NCBI RefSeq assembly: GCF_006494775.1
Contig: NZ_CP041146.1
Location: 1,116,001 to 1,180,000, forward strand
Source of the DNA: Nocardioides humi
GTDB lineage: Bacteria; Actinomycetota; Actinomycetes; Propionibacteriales; Nocardioidaceae
Direction: 5' to 3'
DNA: 64,000 bases
Position numbers and translations under genes: made by a program. Below the pieces are notes generated by a model. The model did not search any database. It saw only the letters and a list, made by a program, of their open reading frames with translations, and was not told the origin of the DNA. Below, in pieces: positions 38,941-48,344 of the stretch (position 1 is the stretch's first letter; every line of letters starts with the position of its first letter).

Positions 38941-40454
38941 TGGACCTGCTGCTCGACGGCTTCCAGGCCGCCCTCTCCCCCCAGAACCTGCTCTTCGCCA
39001 CCATCGGCGTGCTGCTCGGCACCGCCGTCGGCGTCCTGCCCGGCATCGGGCCCGCGATGACCCTGGCCCTGCTGCTGCCGGTGACCTACAGCGTCGGCGC
39101 CGACAGCGCGATCATCATGTTCGCCGGCATCTACTACGGCGGCATGTACGGCGGGTCGACCACCTCGATCCTGCTCAACACACCCGGCGAGTCCTCCTCG
39201 GTCATCACCGCGATCGAGGGCAACAAGATGGCCAAGGCCGGGCGCGCCGCGCAGGCCCTGGCGACCGCCGCGATCGGGTCGTTCGTCGCCGGGTCCATCG
39301 CCACGGTGCTGCTGTGGATCGTCACGCCGTACGTCGCCGACCTGGTCGTGACGCTCGGCTCGCCGTCGTACTTCGCCCTGATGGTGCTCGCCCTGTTCGC
39401 GGTCACCGCGGTCCTCGGCGCCTCCAAGCTGCGCGGGTTCATCGCGCTCTTCCTCGGCCTGGCCATCGGCCTGGTCGGCACCAACACCGGGCAGGCCCGG
39501 CTCACCTTCGGCGAGCCGCTGCTGGCCGACGGCATCGACATCGTGGTCGTCGCGGTGGCGCTGTTCGCGATCGGCGAGGCGCTCTGGGTCGCCGCCCACC
39601 TGCGCCGCAAGCCCCTGGAGATCATCCCGGTCGGCCAGCCGTGGATGAGCAGGGAGGACTGGCGCCGCTCGTGGAAGCCGTGGCTGCGCGGCACCGCCTT
39701 CGGGTTCCCGTTCGGCGCGATGCCCGCCGGCGGCGCCGAGCTGCCGACCTTCCTGTCGTACGCCACCGAGCGGAAGCTCTCCAAGCACCCCGAGGAGTTC
39801 GGCAAGGGCGCGATCGAGGGCGTCGCCGGCCCGGAGGCCGCCAACAACGCCTCCGCCGCCGGCACCCTGGTGCCGCTGCTCGCGCTCGGCCTGCCGACCA
39901 CCGCGACCGCCGCGATCATGCTGGTCGCCCTACAGGGCTACGGCTTCCAGACCGGGCCGACCCTGATGGACGACCACCCCGAGCTGGTGTGGGCGCTGCT
40001 GGCCAGCCTGTTCGTGGCCAACACGCTGCTGCTGATCCTCAACCTGCCGATGGCGCCGCTGTGGGCCAAGCTGCTGCAGATCCCCCGGCCCTATCTGTAC
40101 GCCGGCATCCTCTTCTTCGCCTCGCTGGGCGCCTACAGCGTCAACTTCCAGGCCTTCGACCTGGCCCTGCTGCTGGCGATCGGCGTGCTGGGCTTCGCGA
40201 TGCGGCGCTTCGGCGTCCCGGTGCTGCCGCTGATCATCGGCGTCATCCTCGGCCCGCTGCTCGAGGAGCAGCTGACCACCGCGCTGAAGATCTCCCAAGG
40301 CGACGTCAGCACGCTGTGGAGCGAGCCGGTCGCCGTCGCCGTGTACGCCGTCATGGCGCTGCTGCTGGTCGCCATGGCCGTTGGCGCGGCGCGACGTCCC
40401 GCCACCCCGGAGCAGTCCCCCACCGATGACGAGAAGGAGCTGGTCGAGCGATGA
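38940..40454 (+). CDS. tctA: Tricarboxylate transporter large membrane subunit TctA
   Basis: The protein has 504 residues and about eleven membrane spans. The TctA signatures '[17 protein letters not shown]' and '[20 protein letters not shown]' (both read in part) are intact, as is the second-half repeat '[11 protein letters not shown]'. It forms the sodium- or proton-coupled channel of the TctCBA importer. Its start overlaps the tctB stop by one base and its end overlaps the usp gene by 4. Confidence 0.93.
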   Translation: MDLLLDGFQAALSPQNLLFATIGVLLGTAVGVLPGIGPAMTLALLLPVTYSVGADSAIIMFAGIYYGGMYGGSTTSILLNTPGESSSVITAIEGNKMAKAGRAAQALATAAIGSFVAGSIATVLLWIVTPYVADLVVTLGSPSYFALMVLALFAVTAVLGASKLRGFIALFLGLAIGLVGTNTGQARLTFGEPLLADGIDIVVVAVALFAIGEALWVAAHLRRKPLEIIPVGQPWMSREDWRRSWKPWLRGTAFGFPFGAMPAGGAELPTFLSYATERKLSKHPEEFGKGAIEGVAGPEAANNASAAGTLVPLLALGLPTTATAAIMLVALQGYGFQTGPTLMDDHPELVWALLASLFVANTLLLILNLPMAPLWAKLLQIPRPYLYAGILFFASLGAYSVNFQAFDLALLLAIGVLGFAMRRFGVPVLPLIIGVILGPLLEEQLTTALKISQGDVSTLWSEPVAVAVYAVMALLLVAMAVGAARRPATPEQSPTDDEKELVER

Positions 40455-40855
40455 GCAACACCGGGAGCATCGTGGTCGCCTACAGCGCGGACCGGTACGG
40501 CGCGGCCGCCCTCGAGCACGCCGCCGGTCTCGCCCGCAAGGACCGGGCCCGCCTGGTCGTCGTCAACGCGACACTCGGCAGCAGCCTGGTCGACAGCAGG
40601 TTCGCGCACGACGCGGACATCGCCGCGCTGCAGGAGCGGCTCACGGGCGAGGGGCTCGACGTCGTCGTACGGCACGACGTGGTGAGCGACGTCGCCGACG
40701 CCGTGATCGCCGCCGCCGACGAGGAGCAGGCCTCCCTGGTCGTCGTCGGCATCCGGCACCGCACCCCGGTCGGCAAGCTCCTCCTCGGCAGCGTCGCCCA
40801 GCGGATCATCCTCGAGGCGCACTGCCCCGTGCTGGCGGTCAAGCCACCGAGCTGA
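40451..40855 (+). CDS. Universal stress protein family (UspA-like)
   Basis: The protein has 134 residues, one Usp domain. '[18 protein letters not shown]' opens the fold and the ATP-binding glycine motif appears as '[20 protein letters not shown]' (in part). Usp domains bind ATP or AMP and are often fused or linked to transporters. The ATG overlaps the tctA stop, so it probably modulates the Tct transporter. Its end overlaps the convergent DUF2017 gene by 17 bases. Confidence 0.88.
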   Translation: MSNTGSIVVAYSADRYGAAALEHAAGLARKDRARLVVVNATLGSSLVDSRFAHDADIAALQERLTGEGLDVVVRHDVVSDVADAVIAAADEEQASLVVVGIRHRTPVGKLLLGSVAQRIILEAHCPVLAVKPPS

Positions 40856-41423
40856 CCAGCGTCTCCTGGAGGAAGCCGAGCCACTCGTAGATGTGGTGGG
40901 CCTGGGCGCGCGGGTCGTCCTCGGGCAGCCCGTACCAGTAGCCCTCGTCGCCCTCCGCGACCTCGAGCCGGGTGCCGAGGGCCAGCCGCAGGTCGGTGAA
41001 GGAGCGCATCCAGACCAGCGCGGTCTCGGGGTCGAGCTCGACGTCGATGGTGAGGTCCTCGCCGGTCGGCTCGGGCGGAAGCCCGGCCTCCTCCAGGACG
41101 TCGATGACCGTCGCCGCGGCCCGGGCCTTCCCGTCGCGCAGGGTGCCCTCGGTGAACCGGCGGAACTCGCCAGCCGACTCGGCGTCGTCGCGGTAGGCGT
41201 TGGGGAAGAGCCGCCGCAGCACCGGGTCCTCGGGCTCGGTGGTCGGGCCGGAGAAGTCGAGCAGCGCCTCCAGCGGGTCGCGCTCGGTGGCGGCGACGGC
41301 CGACTCGTTGTGCAGCAGCTCGACGAGCTGGGCGGCCAGTGAGCGCAGCAGGTCGGCCTCGAAGACCGAGAACGTCGCGATGACGCGCTTGCTCCGGCGG
41401 TGCCGGACGAATCCAGAGGTCAT
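40839..41423 (-). CDS. DUF2017 family protein
   Basis: The protein has 194 residues. It begins 'MTSGFVRHRRSKRVIATFSVFEADLLRSL' (in part) and ends '[14 protein letters not shown]', both conserved in DUF2017. Function is unknown, but it follows clpS in most actinobacteria, suggesting a link to ClpS-mediated proteolysis. Here it starts 12 bases after the clpS stop. Confidence 0.85.
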   Translation of the reverse strand: MTSGFVRHRRSKRVIATFSVFEADLLRSLAAQLVELLHNESAVAATERDPLEALLDFSGPTTEPEDPVLRRLFPNAYRDDAESAGEFRRFTEGTLRDGKARAAATVIDVLEEAGLPPEPTGEDLTIDVELDPETALVWMRSFTDLRLALGTRLEVAEGDEGYWYGLPEDDPRAQAHHIYEWLGFLQETLVSSVA

Positions 41424-41435
41424 GACGGTGGGCGC

Positions 41436-41753
41436 TCACTCGGCCTTCGACAGGGTGGCCCACAGGCCGTACTCGTGCATCGCCTGCACGTCGCGCTCCA
41501 TCTCCTCGCGGGTGCCGCTGCTGACGACGGACCTCCCGTCCTCGTGGACCTCCATCATCAGCTTCTCGGCCTTCTTCCTGCCGTAGCCGAAGTGCTTCTG
41601 GAAGACGAAGGTGACGTACGACATGAGGTTGACGGGGTCGTTCCACACCACCGTCACCCAGGGGGTGTCGGCGAGGGTGATGTCGTCCGGGGTGAGGTCC
41701 TGCTGGACTCCCGGATCGACCTTCTCCGGGCTCGCGGTCGTCACGAGCCCCAT
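41436..41753 (-). CDS. clpS: ATP-dependent Clp protease adaptor ClpS
   Basis: The protein has 105 residues from ATG 41753. The conserved 'WVTVVWNDPVNLMSYV' contains the Asn-Asp that recognises N-degron residues, and 'KKAEKLMMEVHEDGRSVV' (in part) closes the binding pocket. It delivers N-end-rule substrates to ClpAP or ClpCP. A GTG three codons further in is an alternative start. It is followed by DUF2017, as in Mycobacterium. Confidence 0.93.
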   Translation of the reverse strand: MGLVTTASPEKVDPGVQQDLTPDDITLADTPWVTVVWNDPVNLMSYVTFVFQKHFGYGRKKAEKLMMEVHEDGRSVVSSGTREEMERDVQAMHEYGLWATLSKAE

Positions 41754-41776
41754 CGTGTCACAGCGGTTCAGGGCGG

Positions 41777-42316
41777 TCAGGAGCACCACTTGTCGGCCAG
41801 GGTGACGACGACATTGAAGTTGCGGTTGGTCGCGACGCCCAGCGAGCGCTCGGTCTTGAACGGGTCGACGTTGCCCGCCTGGTAGCCGGGCCCCATCAGG
41901 ATGTGCGCCGCACGCCCACGGACGACCACCGCGTTGAGGTCGTCGCTGCGCGCCTCGACCTCGGCGACCACCTCGGCGTCGGGCTCGTCCTTGAGCAGGT
42001 AGACATAGTGCCGCTGCCGGTCGGGGCGGGCGGCGCTCAGCTCGCGGGCGTCCGCGGCGATCGCGGCCAGCTCGGCCGGCGTGTAGGCGATCGTCGGCAC
42101 CTCGAACCCGGTCTGCTCGAGGTAGGCCCTCTCGAGCGCTGCCTCGACCTTGGCGCGCGAGCGCATGCCGGTGGTGAGCCGGACGTTGCCGGTGTTGATG
42201 TGGGTCAGCACGTCGCGGCCGCCGGCGGCCTCGGTCGCGGCGACGATCTCGGCCTTGGGGAACTTCCGGGTCGGCCCGAGGTTGATGGCGCGCAGGAACG
42301 CGACGTAGGTCGGCAT
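41777..42316 (-). CDS. DUF1697 family protein
   Basis: The protein has 179 residues from ATG 42316. 'YVAFLRAINLGPTRKFP' and 'HINTGNVRLTTG' match DUF1697, a small alpha/beta family of unknown function common in soil bacteria. The frame extends 17 codons upstream into the MarR promoter region, so the internal ATG before 'PTYVAFL' is used. Not obviously coupled to clpS. Confidence 0.85.
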   Translation of the reverse strand: MPTYVAFLRAINLGPTRKFPKAEIVAATEAAGGRDVLTHINTGNVRLTTGMRSRAKVEAALERAYLEQTGFEVPTIAYTPAELAAIAADARELSAARPDRQRHYVYLLKDEPDAEVVAEVEARSDDLNAVVVRGRAAHILMGPGYQAGNVDPFKTERSLGVATNRNFNVVVTLADKWCS

Positions 42317-42393
42317 GGCCCCAGTATGGCGGCGGTGTGGCGTGCGCCACCGTCGCGCGACATGCATAGTTTTCCGATGTAAATTGGTCGGAC

Positions 42394-42828
42394 GTGAGCA
42401 CTCCCGATGTCGACGCCCTCAGTGGCGACCTCACGGTGTACGCCGCCCGGCTGGTCCGGCTGATCCGCCGCTCGCATGCCTCCTCGGCGGGCGTCCGCGT
42501 GCTGTCGATCCTCGACGAGTCGGGCCCGCAGGGCGTGACCGCCCTCGCCCAGGCCGACCGCTGCTCGCAGCCGACGATGACCGGCCAGGTCAACCAGCTC
42601 GTCGACCAGGGCTGGGTCGCGCGCCAGGCGAACCCCGACGACGCGCGCAGCAGCCTGGTCGTGCTCACCGATGCCGGGCGCACCGAGCTCGCGCGGGTAC
42701 GGCGCCTCAGCGCCGGCCTCGTGTCGGAGCGGCTCGCCCGTCGTACCGATCTCTCCGTCGACGACCTCGCGACCGCCGTGGCCGTGCTCCAGGCCGTCCT
42801 CGAACCCACCTCGGAAAGAACCTCGTGA
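42394..42828 (+). CDS. MarR-family transcriptional regulator
   Basis: The protein has 144 residues from GTG 42394. A winged helix-turn-helix ('VTALAQADRCSQPTMTGQVN' in part) and the wing 'DDARSSLVVLTDAGR' are clear. It probably represses its own operon with the drug exporter encoded next, whose start overlaps its stop by 4 bases, and is released by a small ligand. The upstream gap contains an AT-rich stretch (42362-42385) where the operator is expected. Confidence 0.88.
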   Translation: MSTPDVDALSGDLTVYAARLVRLIRRSHASSAGVRVLSILDESGPQGVTALAQADRCSQPTMTGQVNQLVDQGWVARQANPDDARSSLVVLTDAGRTELARVRRLSAGLVSERLARRTDLSVDDLATAVAVLQAVLEPTSERTS

Positions 42829-44095
42829 CCGCCACCGCCGATCCCGGCACCCACACCCCTCCCACGCCGCCGAGGGCGGCTCGTTCCTGCGCCAGCCGCG
42901 CGCGGTGTGGGCCGTCGCCTTCGCCTGCGTCATCGCGTTCATGGGCATCGGCCTGGTCGACCCGATCCTCAAGGAGATCGCGGCCAAGCTCGAGGCGACG
43001 CCGAGCCAGGTGTCGCTGCTGTTCACCAGCTACATGGCGGTGATGGGCGTGGCGATGCTGGTCACCGGCGTCGTCTCCACGCGGATCGGCGCCAAACGGA
43101 CCCTGCTCACCGGCCTGGTCCTGATCATCGTCTTCGCCGGGCTCGCCGGCATGTCCGGCTCGGTCGGCGCCGTGATCGGCTTCCGCGCCGGCTGGGGCCT
43201 CGGCAATGCACTCTTCATCGCCACCGCGCTGTCGACCATCGTGAGCGCCTCGAAGGGCTCGCTCGCCCAGGCGATCATCCTGTTCGAGGCGGCGCTCGGC
43301 CTCGGCATCGCGTCCGGGCCGCTCGTCGGCGGGCTGCTCGGCGAGCACTCCTGGCGCGGCCCGTTCTTCGGCGTCTCGGTGCTGATGACGATGGCGCTCG
43401 TCGCGACGGCGGTCTTCCTGCCCGCGACGCCGCCCGCGCCGCGACGTACGACGCTCGCCGACCCGTTCCGTGCCCTCGCCTACCCCGCGCTCGCCGTGAT
43501 CGCGGCGGTCGCGGTCTGCTACAACCTCGGCTTCTTCTCGCTGCTCGCCGCGGGCCCGTTCGCGCTGCCCGAGGCCGGGATCATGCAGATCGGCTGGATC
43601 TTCTTCGGCTGGGGCGTGCTCCTCGCGGTCGCGTCGGTCGCGCTCGCGCCGTGGGTGCAGCGCAAGGTCGGTACCGTGCCCGCGCTGATCGGCGCGCTCA
43701 CCCTGTTCGCACTCGACCTGATCATGATGGCGATCGGCGCCTCCACCTCGACCGTCGTCATCGTCGGGATCGTCGTCGCCGGCGCCTTCCTCGGCGTCAT
43801 CAACACCCTGGTCACCGAGGCCGTGATGGGCGCGGCGCCGGTGGAGCGGCCGGTCGCCTCGGCGGCGTACTCCTTCGTGCGGTTCACCGGCGGCGCCGTC
43901 GGGCCGTACGTCGCCCTCAAGCTCGCCGAGCACCAGGGCTCCGCGGCGCCGTTCTGGTTCGGCGGGATCGCGGTCGTCGTCGGCGTCGCGATCCTGGTCG
44001 CCGGCGCCGCGACCATCGGCCGGGCCCTGCACGGCACCCCGGCCGCCCACTCCCCCGAGGAGGCGGAGGCCGAGGCGCTCGGGGACCTGTCCTGA
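42825..44095 (+). pseudogene. MFS drug-efflux transporter, frameshifted near the start as given
   Basis: The body has 12 membrane spans from 'VWAVAFACVIAFMGIGLVDP' and motif A-like 'STRIGAKRTLL'. It is open in one frame, while the GTG at 42825, coupled to the MarR stop, begins in another frame ('VTATADPGTHTPP'). One added C at the CCC run 42861-42863 joins the two into 423 residues. Alternatively translation could start at a downstream GTG and skip the break. Transporters paired with MarR usually export antibiotics or aromatics. Confidence 0.85.
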
Positions 44096-44136
44096 CCGAC
44101 CCGGCGCATCCTGACCCGTAAGTCGCGTCGACCCGT

Positions 44137-44168
44137 CGCGTCCTTACCTAGCCCGAGGTAAGGACGCG
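44137..44168. terminator. Bidirectional hairpin terminator
   Basis: A perfect 12-bp inverted repeat (CGCGTCCTTACC / GGTAAGGACGCG) with an 8-base loop lies between two convergent genes, the MFS transporter and the hotdog thioesterase. It could stop transcription from both sides. Confidence 0.65.
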
Positions 44169-44211
44169 CCGGGTCGGCGTAGATTCGGGGGAAGTTTGCG
44201 CCGGGTCGGGG

Positions 44212-44679
44212 TCAGGCGAAGATCATGCAGCTGCTGGACGCGTAGGCGACCAGCGTCCCGCGGCCGTCGTACAGCTTCGCCTCGGCGAGGGCGGTACGGC
44301 GGCCGCGCTGCAGCACCGTCCCGACCGCCCGCAGCCGGCCGGAGTCGACGGTGACCGCCTTGAGGAACTTCACCGTGAGGTCGAGGGAGGTGTAGCCCTC
44401 GCCCACGGCGAGCGTGGAGTGGACGGCGCAACCGCAGGCGGAGTCGAGCAGGGTGGCGTAGACGCCGCCGTGGACGCTGCCGATCGGGTTGTAGTGGCGC
44501 AGCTCGGGGTCCAGCTCGAAGACCGCCGTCCCGCGCTCGGGGACGTCCATGGCGGCGAAGCCGAGCGTCTCCGCGATCGGCGCCCCGGGGATCAGGCCGT
44601 CGCGGATCGCCCGGAGCTGCTCGAACCCGTCGAGCGCAGCAGGGTCGACGGGCTGGGTCTTGGTCGCGGACTCAGTCAT
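44212..44679 (-). CDS. PaaI-family hotdog thioesterase
   Basis: The protein has 155 residues from ATG 44679. The hotdog core contains 'NPIGSVHGGVYATLLDSACG' (in part), with the conserved HGG and Asp of PaaI-type acyl-CoA thioesterases. It likely cleaves aryl- or acyl-CoA. A TTGACA element at 44710-44715 with TCTGAT 18 bases on sits just before the ATG, predicting a leaderless mRNA. It diverges from the HxlR regulator, which may control it. Confidence 0.87.
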   Translation of the reverse strand: MTESATKTQPVDPAALDGFEQLRAIRDGLIPGAPIAETLGFAAMDVPERGTAVFELDPELRHYNPIGSVHGGVYATLLDSACGCAVHSTLAVGEGYTSLDLTVKFLKAVTVDSGRLRAVGTVLQRGRRTALAEAKLYDGRGTLVAYASSSCMIFA

Positions 44680-44705
44680 GGGGCCATCAGACCAGCGCCA
44701 GGCTG

Positions 44706-44722
44706 GGTCTGTCAATGAGACC
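44706..44722. promoter_or_regulatory. HxlR operator candidate between divergent promoters
   Basis: GGTCT-GTCAATG-AGACC is a 5-bp inverted repeat spanning the TTGACA -35 box of the thioesterase promoter. A TATGCT -10 (44732-44737) for the HxlR gene lies 10 bases beyond. HxlR-type regulators commonly bind such sites in their own divergent promoters. Confidence 0.45.
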
Positions 44723-44743
44723 TGGGTCGCCTATGCTGGTCCG

Positions 44744-45235
44744 ATGGACACCCCGTCGGCGCTCGCCTGGTCGGTCGACAACTGCACCCTCGGTCGGGCG
44801 ATGGCGATCCTGGGCGAGCGGTGGACGGTCGTGGTGCTGCGCGAGGTCTTCCTCGGCGTACGACGCTTCGACGACATCCGCCGGCACGCCGCGATCCCCC
44901 GCCAGATGCTGGCCGACCGGCTCGCGACGCTGGTCGAGCAGGGCATCCTGCGCAAGGTGCCCTACCGCGAGGACGGCGCCCGGACGCGCCACGAGTACCG
45001 GCTCACCGCGAAGGGCCTCGAGCTCCAGCCGGTCCTGCTGGCCATCAGCCACTGGGGCGACCGCCACCTCGCCGACCCCGGCGGCCCGCCGACGGTGTTC
45101 GTCCACCGCGACTGCGAGGAGCCGGTGCACGTCGAGGTCCGCTGCGCCGCGGGCCACCACGTCGACGACCCGCGCCGGGTCGCCACGCGACCGGGTCCGG
45201 GCGTGAAGCCGTTCGAGGCCGGCCGCCCGGCATGA
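44744..45235 (+). CDS. HxlR-family transcriptional regulator
   Basis: The protein has 163 residues from ATG 44744. The HxlR winged helix is clear: 'CTLGRAMAILGERWTVVVLREVF' (in part), 'IPRQMLADRLATLVEQGIL' and 'YRLTAKGLEL'. A TATGCT box 7 bases upstream suggests leaderless transcription. It probably controls the divergent thioesterase and the hydrolase that follows in its own operon (4-base overlap). Confidence 0.9.
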   Translation: MDTPSALAWSVDNCTLGRAMAILGERWTVVVLREVFLGVRRFDDIRRHAAIPRQMLADRLATLVEQGILRKVPYREDGARTRHEYRLTAKGLELQPVLLAISHWGDRHLADPGGPPTVFVHRDCEEPVHVEVRCAAGHHVDDPRRVATRPGPGVKPFEAGRPA

Positions 45236-46161
45236 GGCTCGGCCTCGCCCACCTGATCGACCCGCGCCTGCTGCCGCTCGTCGACGCCTCGCGCGCCTTC
45301 TACGCCCAGCGGGAGCCCGGGCGCGGTCCCCGCAGCGAGGAGGAGCTGCGTGCGCTCCGCGCGGGCCGTGCGGCACCCGCACCATCGCGGCACGCCGCGG
45401 TCACGGAGGTCGTCCGGGTGGACGATCACGAGGTGCCGGTGCGGCTGCACGTTCCCAGCGGCGGGCCGGCCGCGGGCGTCCTCCTCCATCTCCATGGCGG
45501 CGGCTTCTACCTGGGATCGGGCGAGGCCGACGATGCCCGCGCTCGCGCCCTCGCCGAGGCACTGGGCGTCGTGGTCGTCGGCGTGGACCACCGCCTGGCC
45601 CCGGAGCATCCCTGGCCCGCCGCGCCCGACGACTGCGAGACCGCGGCGCGCTGGCTGGTCGACCACGCGGCGGAGCGGTTCGGCACCACCCGGCTGGCCG
45701 TGTCCGGCTTCTCCGCCGGCGCGACCCTGGCCGTCACCACCCTGCTGCGCCTGCGCGACCGAGGCGTCCGCGCGGTCGCCGGCGCCGTCCTTCAGTTCGG
45801 CACCTACGACCTCAGCGCCCGGACCCCCGCGGGCCGCCTGATCGCCGACGAGTACTTCCTCCGGGCCTACGCGGGGACCGCTCCCGATCGCACCCACCCG
45901 GACCTCTCCCCGGTCTACGCCGAGCTCGCCGGGCTGCCTCCGCTCCTCATGGTCGTCGGCGCCGAGGACGTCCTGCTGCACGACAACCTCGCCATGGCCG
46001 CGCGCCTCTCGGGTGCCGGGGTCGACGTCGACCTGCGCGTCTACCCGGCCTCGCCCCACGGCTTCACGGCCCATCCGACGCCGATGGCCCGCGCGGCTCT
46101 CGACGATGTCGAGGCCTGGCTCGCCGACCGGCTCGCGGCCACCGGCCTGACGGGCGCATAG
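45232..46161 (+). CDS. Alpha/beta hydrolase (HSL-type esterase)
   Basis: The protein has 309 residues. The oxyanion motif 'HLHGGGFYLGSG', nucleophile elbow 'GFSAGAT' and later 'SPHGF' for the catalytic His identify the hormone-sensitive-lipase group, with Asp in 'GAEDVLLHD'. It hydrolyses short-chain esters of unknown identity. Its ATG overlaps the HxlR stop by 4 bases, so it is likely the regulated enzyme. Confidence 0.9.
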   Translation: MRLGLAHLIDPRLLPLVDASRAFYAQREPGRGPRSEEELRALRAGRAAPAPSRHAAVTEVVRVDDHEVPVRLHVPSGGPAAGVLLHLHGGGFYLGSGEADDARARALAEALGVVVVGVDHRLAPEHPWPAAPDDCETAARWLVDHAAERFGTTRLAVSGFSAGATLAVTTLLRLRDRGVRAVAGAVLQFGTYDLSARTPAGRLIADEYFLRAYAGTAPDRTHPDLSPVYAELAGLPPLLMVVGAEDVLLHDNLAMAARLSGAGVDVDLRVYPASPHGFTAHPTPMARAALDDVEAWLADRLAATGLTGA

Positions 46162-46171
46162 ACCCGTCGGG

Positions 46172-47941
46172 TCAGGACGTCTTCCGCACCGCCCACTCGC
46201 GGATCCGGTCGATCCGCTTCTGCAGCTGGTCGGCGTTCGCGACCGCGGCGGCCGGTCCCCCGCACTCCTTGCGCAGGGCGGCATGGGTGATGCCGTGCGC
46301 CTGCCCGGTGCGGTGGTGCCAGGACGCGACGAGCGAGTTCAGCTCGCGCCGCAGCAGGCCGAGGTGCTCGTGGGTGGTCACCTCGGCGACCGTGTCGGCC
46401 GCCCGCTCGCCGGCTCCGGCCTCCGGGCGCCGGGTACGACGACGGTCGGCCTGCCGCTGCTGGAGCAGCGCGCTGACCTGGTCCGGCTCGAGCAGGCCGG
46501 GGATGCCGAGGAAGTCCATCTCCTCGTCGGAGCCCACGTGGACCTCGCCCTCGTGGCCGAACTGCGCGCCGTCGTACAGGGCGTGGTCGAAGCGGGCCTC
46601 GGAGCCGAGCGCCTCGAAGGGCAGCGCCTCCAGCTCGTCGGACGCGGCCTCCCCGGCGTTGGCCTGGGCGAGCAGGTCGTCCTCGGCCGCGAAGATGTCG
46701 CCGTCGCTGCTCACCTTGCGCTTGAGCACGTGGTCGCGCTGGGCCTCGAGCTCGGCGGCGAAGGTGAGCAGGTTCGGCACCGACGGCAGGAACACCGACG
46801 CGATCTCGCCGCGCTTGCGGGCCCGCACGAAGCGGCCGACCGCCTGCGCGAAGAACAGCGGCGTCGAGGTGGTGGTCGCCCACACCCCGACCGCGAGCCG
46901 CGGGACGTCGACGCCCTCGGACACCATCCGGACCGCGACCATCCAGCGCCGGTCGTTCTCGCTGAACTCCGAGATCTTCTTCGACGACGCCTTCTCGTCG
47001 GAGAGCACGACGGTCGCGGGCTCGCCGGTGATCGCCTTGAGCAGCTTGGCGTAGGCGCGGGCGCCGTCCTGGTCGGAGGCGATCACCAGCCCGCCCGCGT
47101 CGGGGATGTGGCGGCGCACCTCCTCCAGCCGCTTGTCGGCGGCGGCGAGGACCGACGGGATCCACGAGCCGCTGGGGTCGAGCGCGGTGCGCAGCGCCTG
47201 CGAGGTCATGTCCTTGGTGAGCGGCTCCCCCAGCGACGCGGCGACCTCGTCGCCCGCGCGGGTGCGCCAGCTCATCTGGCCGGAGTAGGCGAGGAAGAGC
47301 ACCGGCCGCACGACGTGGTCGGCCAGCGCCTCGGCGTACCCGTAGGTGTAGTCGGCCACCGACGTCGGCACGCCGCCCTCGCCGGGCGCGTAGGTGACGA
47401 ACGGGATCGGGTTGATGTCGGAGCGGAACGGCGTGCCCGTCAGCGCCAGGCGGCGCGCCGCCGGCTCGAAGGCCTCCCGCACCCCCTCGCCCCAGCTCAG
47501 CGAGTCGCCGGCGTGGTGGACCTCGTCGAGGATCACCAGGGTCTTGAACCGCTCGGTGCGGATCCGCATCGCGAGCGGGTTGACGCCGACGCCGGCGTAG
47601 GTCACCGCGACGCCGACGTAGTCGCTGGAGATCTTGCCCGAGCCGGCGGAGTACGTCGGGTCGATCGGCAGGCCCGCGCGCGCCGCCGCCTCGGCCCACT
47701 GCAGCTTGAGGTGCTCGGTGGGCGCGACGATGATCAGCCGGTCGACCATCCGCCGCCCGAGCAGCTCCGCGGCGACCGTCAGCGCGAAGGTGGTCTTGCC
47801 CGCGCCGGGCGTCGCCACGGTGAGGAAGTCACGCGGGTTGCGGGCGAGGTAGTCGGTGAGCGCAGCGGACTGCCAGGCACGCAGCGACGGCGCCGTGCCC
47901 CAGGCTGCCCGCTCCGGCCACGCCGGACCGAGCGAGCTCAT
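46172..47941 (-). CDS. DEAD/DEAH-box superfamily II helicase
   Basis: The protein has 589 residues from ATG 47941. Motif I 'VATPGAGKTTFAL', motif II 'ILDEVHH', motif III 'ALTGTPFRSD' and motif VI 'QAVGRFVRARKRG' make a full SF2 helicase core (about 20-400). A C-terminal charged region follows. It resembles restriction-type or XPB-like DNA helicases that are conserved in actinobacteria beside a DUF3039 gene. Its start overlaps DUF3039 by 4 bases. The substrate is unknown. Confidence 0.9.
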   Translation of the reverse strand: MSSLGPAWPERAAWGTAPSLRAWQSAALTDYLARNPRDFLTVATPGAGKTTFALTVAAELLGRRMVDRLIIVAPTEHLKLQWAEAAARAGLPIDPTYSAGSGKISSDYVGVAVTYAGVGVNPLAMRIRTERFKTLVILDEVHHAGDSLSWGEGVREAFEPAARRLALTGTPFRSDINPIPFVTYAPGEGGVPTSVADYTYGYAEALADHVVRPVLFLAYSGQMSWRTRAGDEVAASLGEPLTKDMTSQALRTALDPSGSWIPSVLAAADKRLEEVRRHIPDAGGLVIASDQDGARAYAKLLKAITGEPATVVLSDEKASSKKISEFSENDRRWMVAVRMVSEGVDVPRLAVGVWATTTSTPLFFAQAVGRFVRARKRGEIASVFLPSVPNLLTFAAELEAQRDHVLKRKVSSDGDIFAAEDDLLAQANAGEAASDELEALPFEALGSEARFDHALYDGAQFGHEGEVHVGSDEEMDFLGIPGLLEPDQVSALLQQRQADRRRTRRPEAGAGERAADTVAEVTTHEHLGLLRRELNSLVASWHHRTGQAHGITHAALRKECGGPAAAVANADQLQKRIDRIREWAVRKTS

Positions 47942-48243
47942 GCGTCGGGACCGGACCCTCCGCCGGAGCCGCCCGAGCCGCCCGAGCCGTCGCCCGGCTT
48001 GTCGTCGCCGAGGCCCTCCCAGATCTCCTTGCACTCCGGGCAGACCGGGAACTTCTCCGGCGCCCGGCTCGGCACCCAGACCTTCCCGCACAGGGCCACG
48101 ACCGGCGTGCCCATGACCATCGCCTCGGTGAGCTTGTCCTTCTCCACGTAGTGGGAGAAACGCTCGTGGTCGCCCTCGTCGGTCGGGACGGTACGGCGGT
48201 CCTCGCGGACGTCCGTTTCTGTCGAGAAGCCGATCGTGGTCAC
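47938..48243 (-). CDS. DUF3039 family protein
   Basis: The protein has 101 residues from GTG 48243. 'ALCGKVWVPSRAPEKFPVCPECKEIW' (read in parts) has a C-x(n)-CxxC pattern that may bind zinc, followed by a Gly/Ser-rich tail. DUF3039 proteins of unknown function precede this helicase in many actinobacteria. Coupling by a 4-base overlap suggests they act together. Confidence 0.87.
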   Translation of the reverse strand: MTTIGFSTETDVREDRRTVPTDEGDHERFSHYVEKDKLTEAMVMGTPVVALCGKVWVPSRAPEKFPVCPECKEIWEGLGDDKPGDGSGGSGGSGGGSGPDA

Positions 48244-48344
48244 GTGGCGCAGTCTAGTCGCTGGCCTCGCTCCGGCCTGCCCCGGCGTGCGGGTGCCTGT
48301 GGATGAGCCCGACACGAGTCGGGCGTTCCCGGCAGGGTGGCGCC

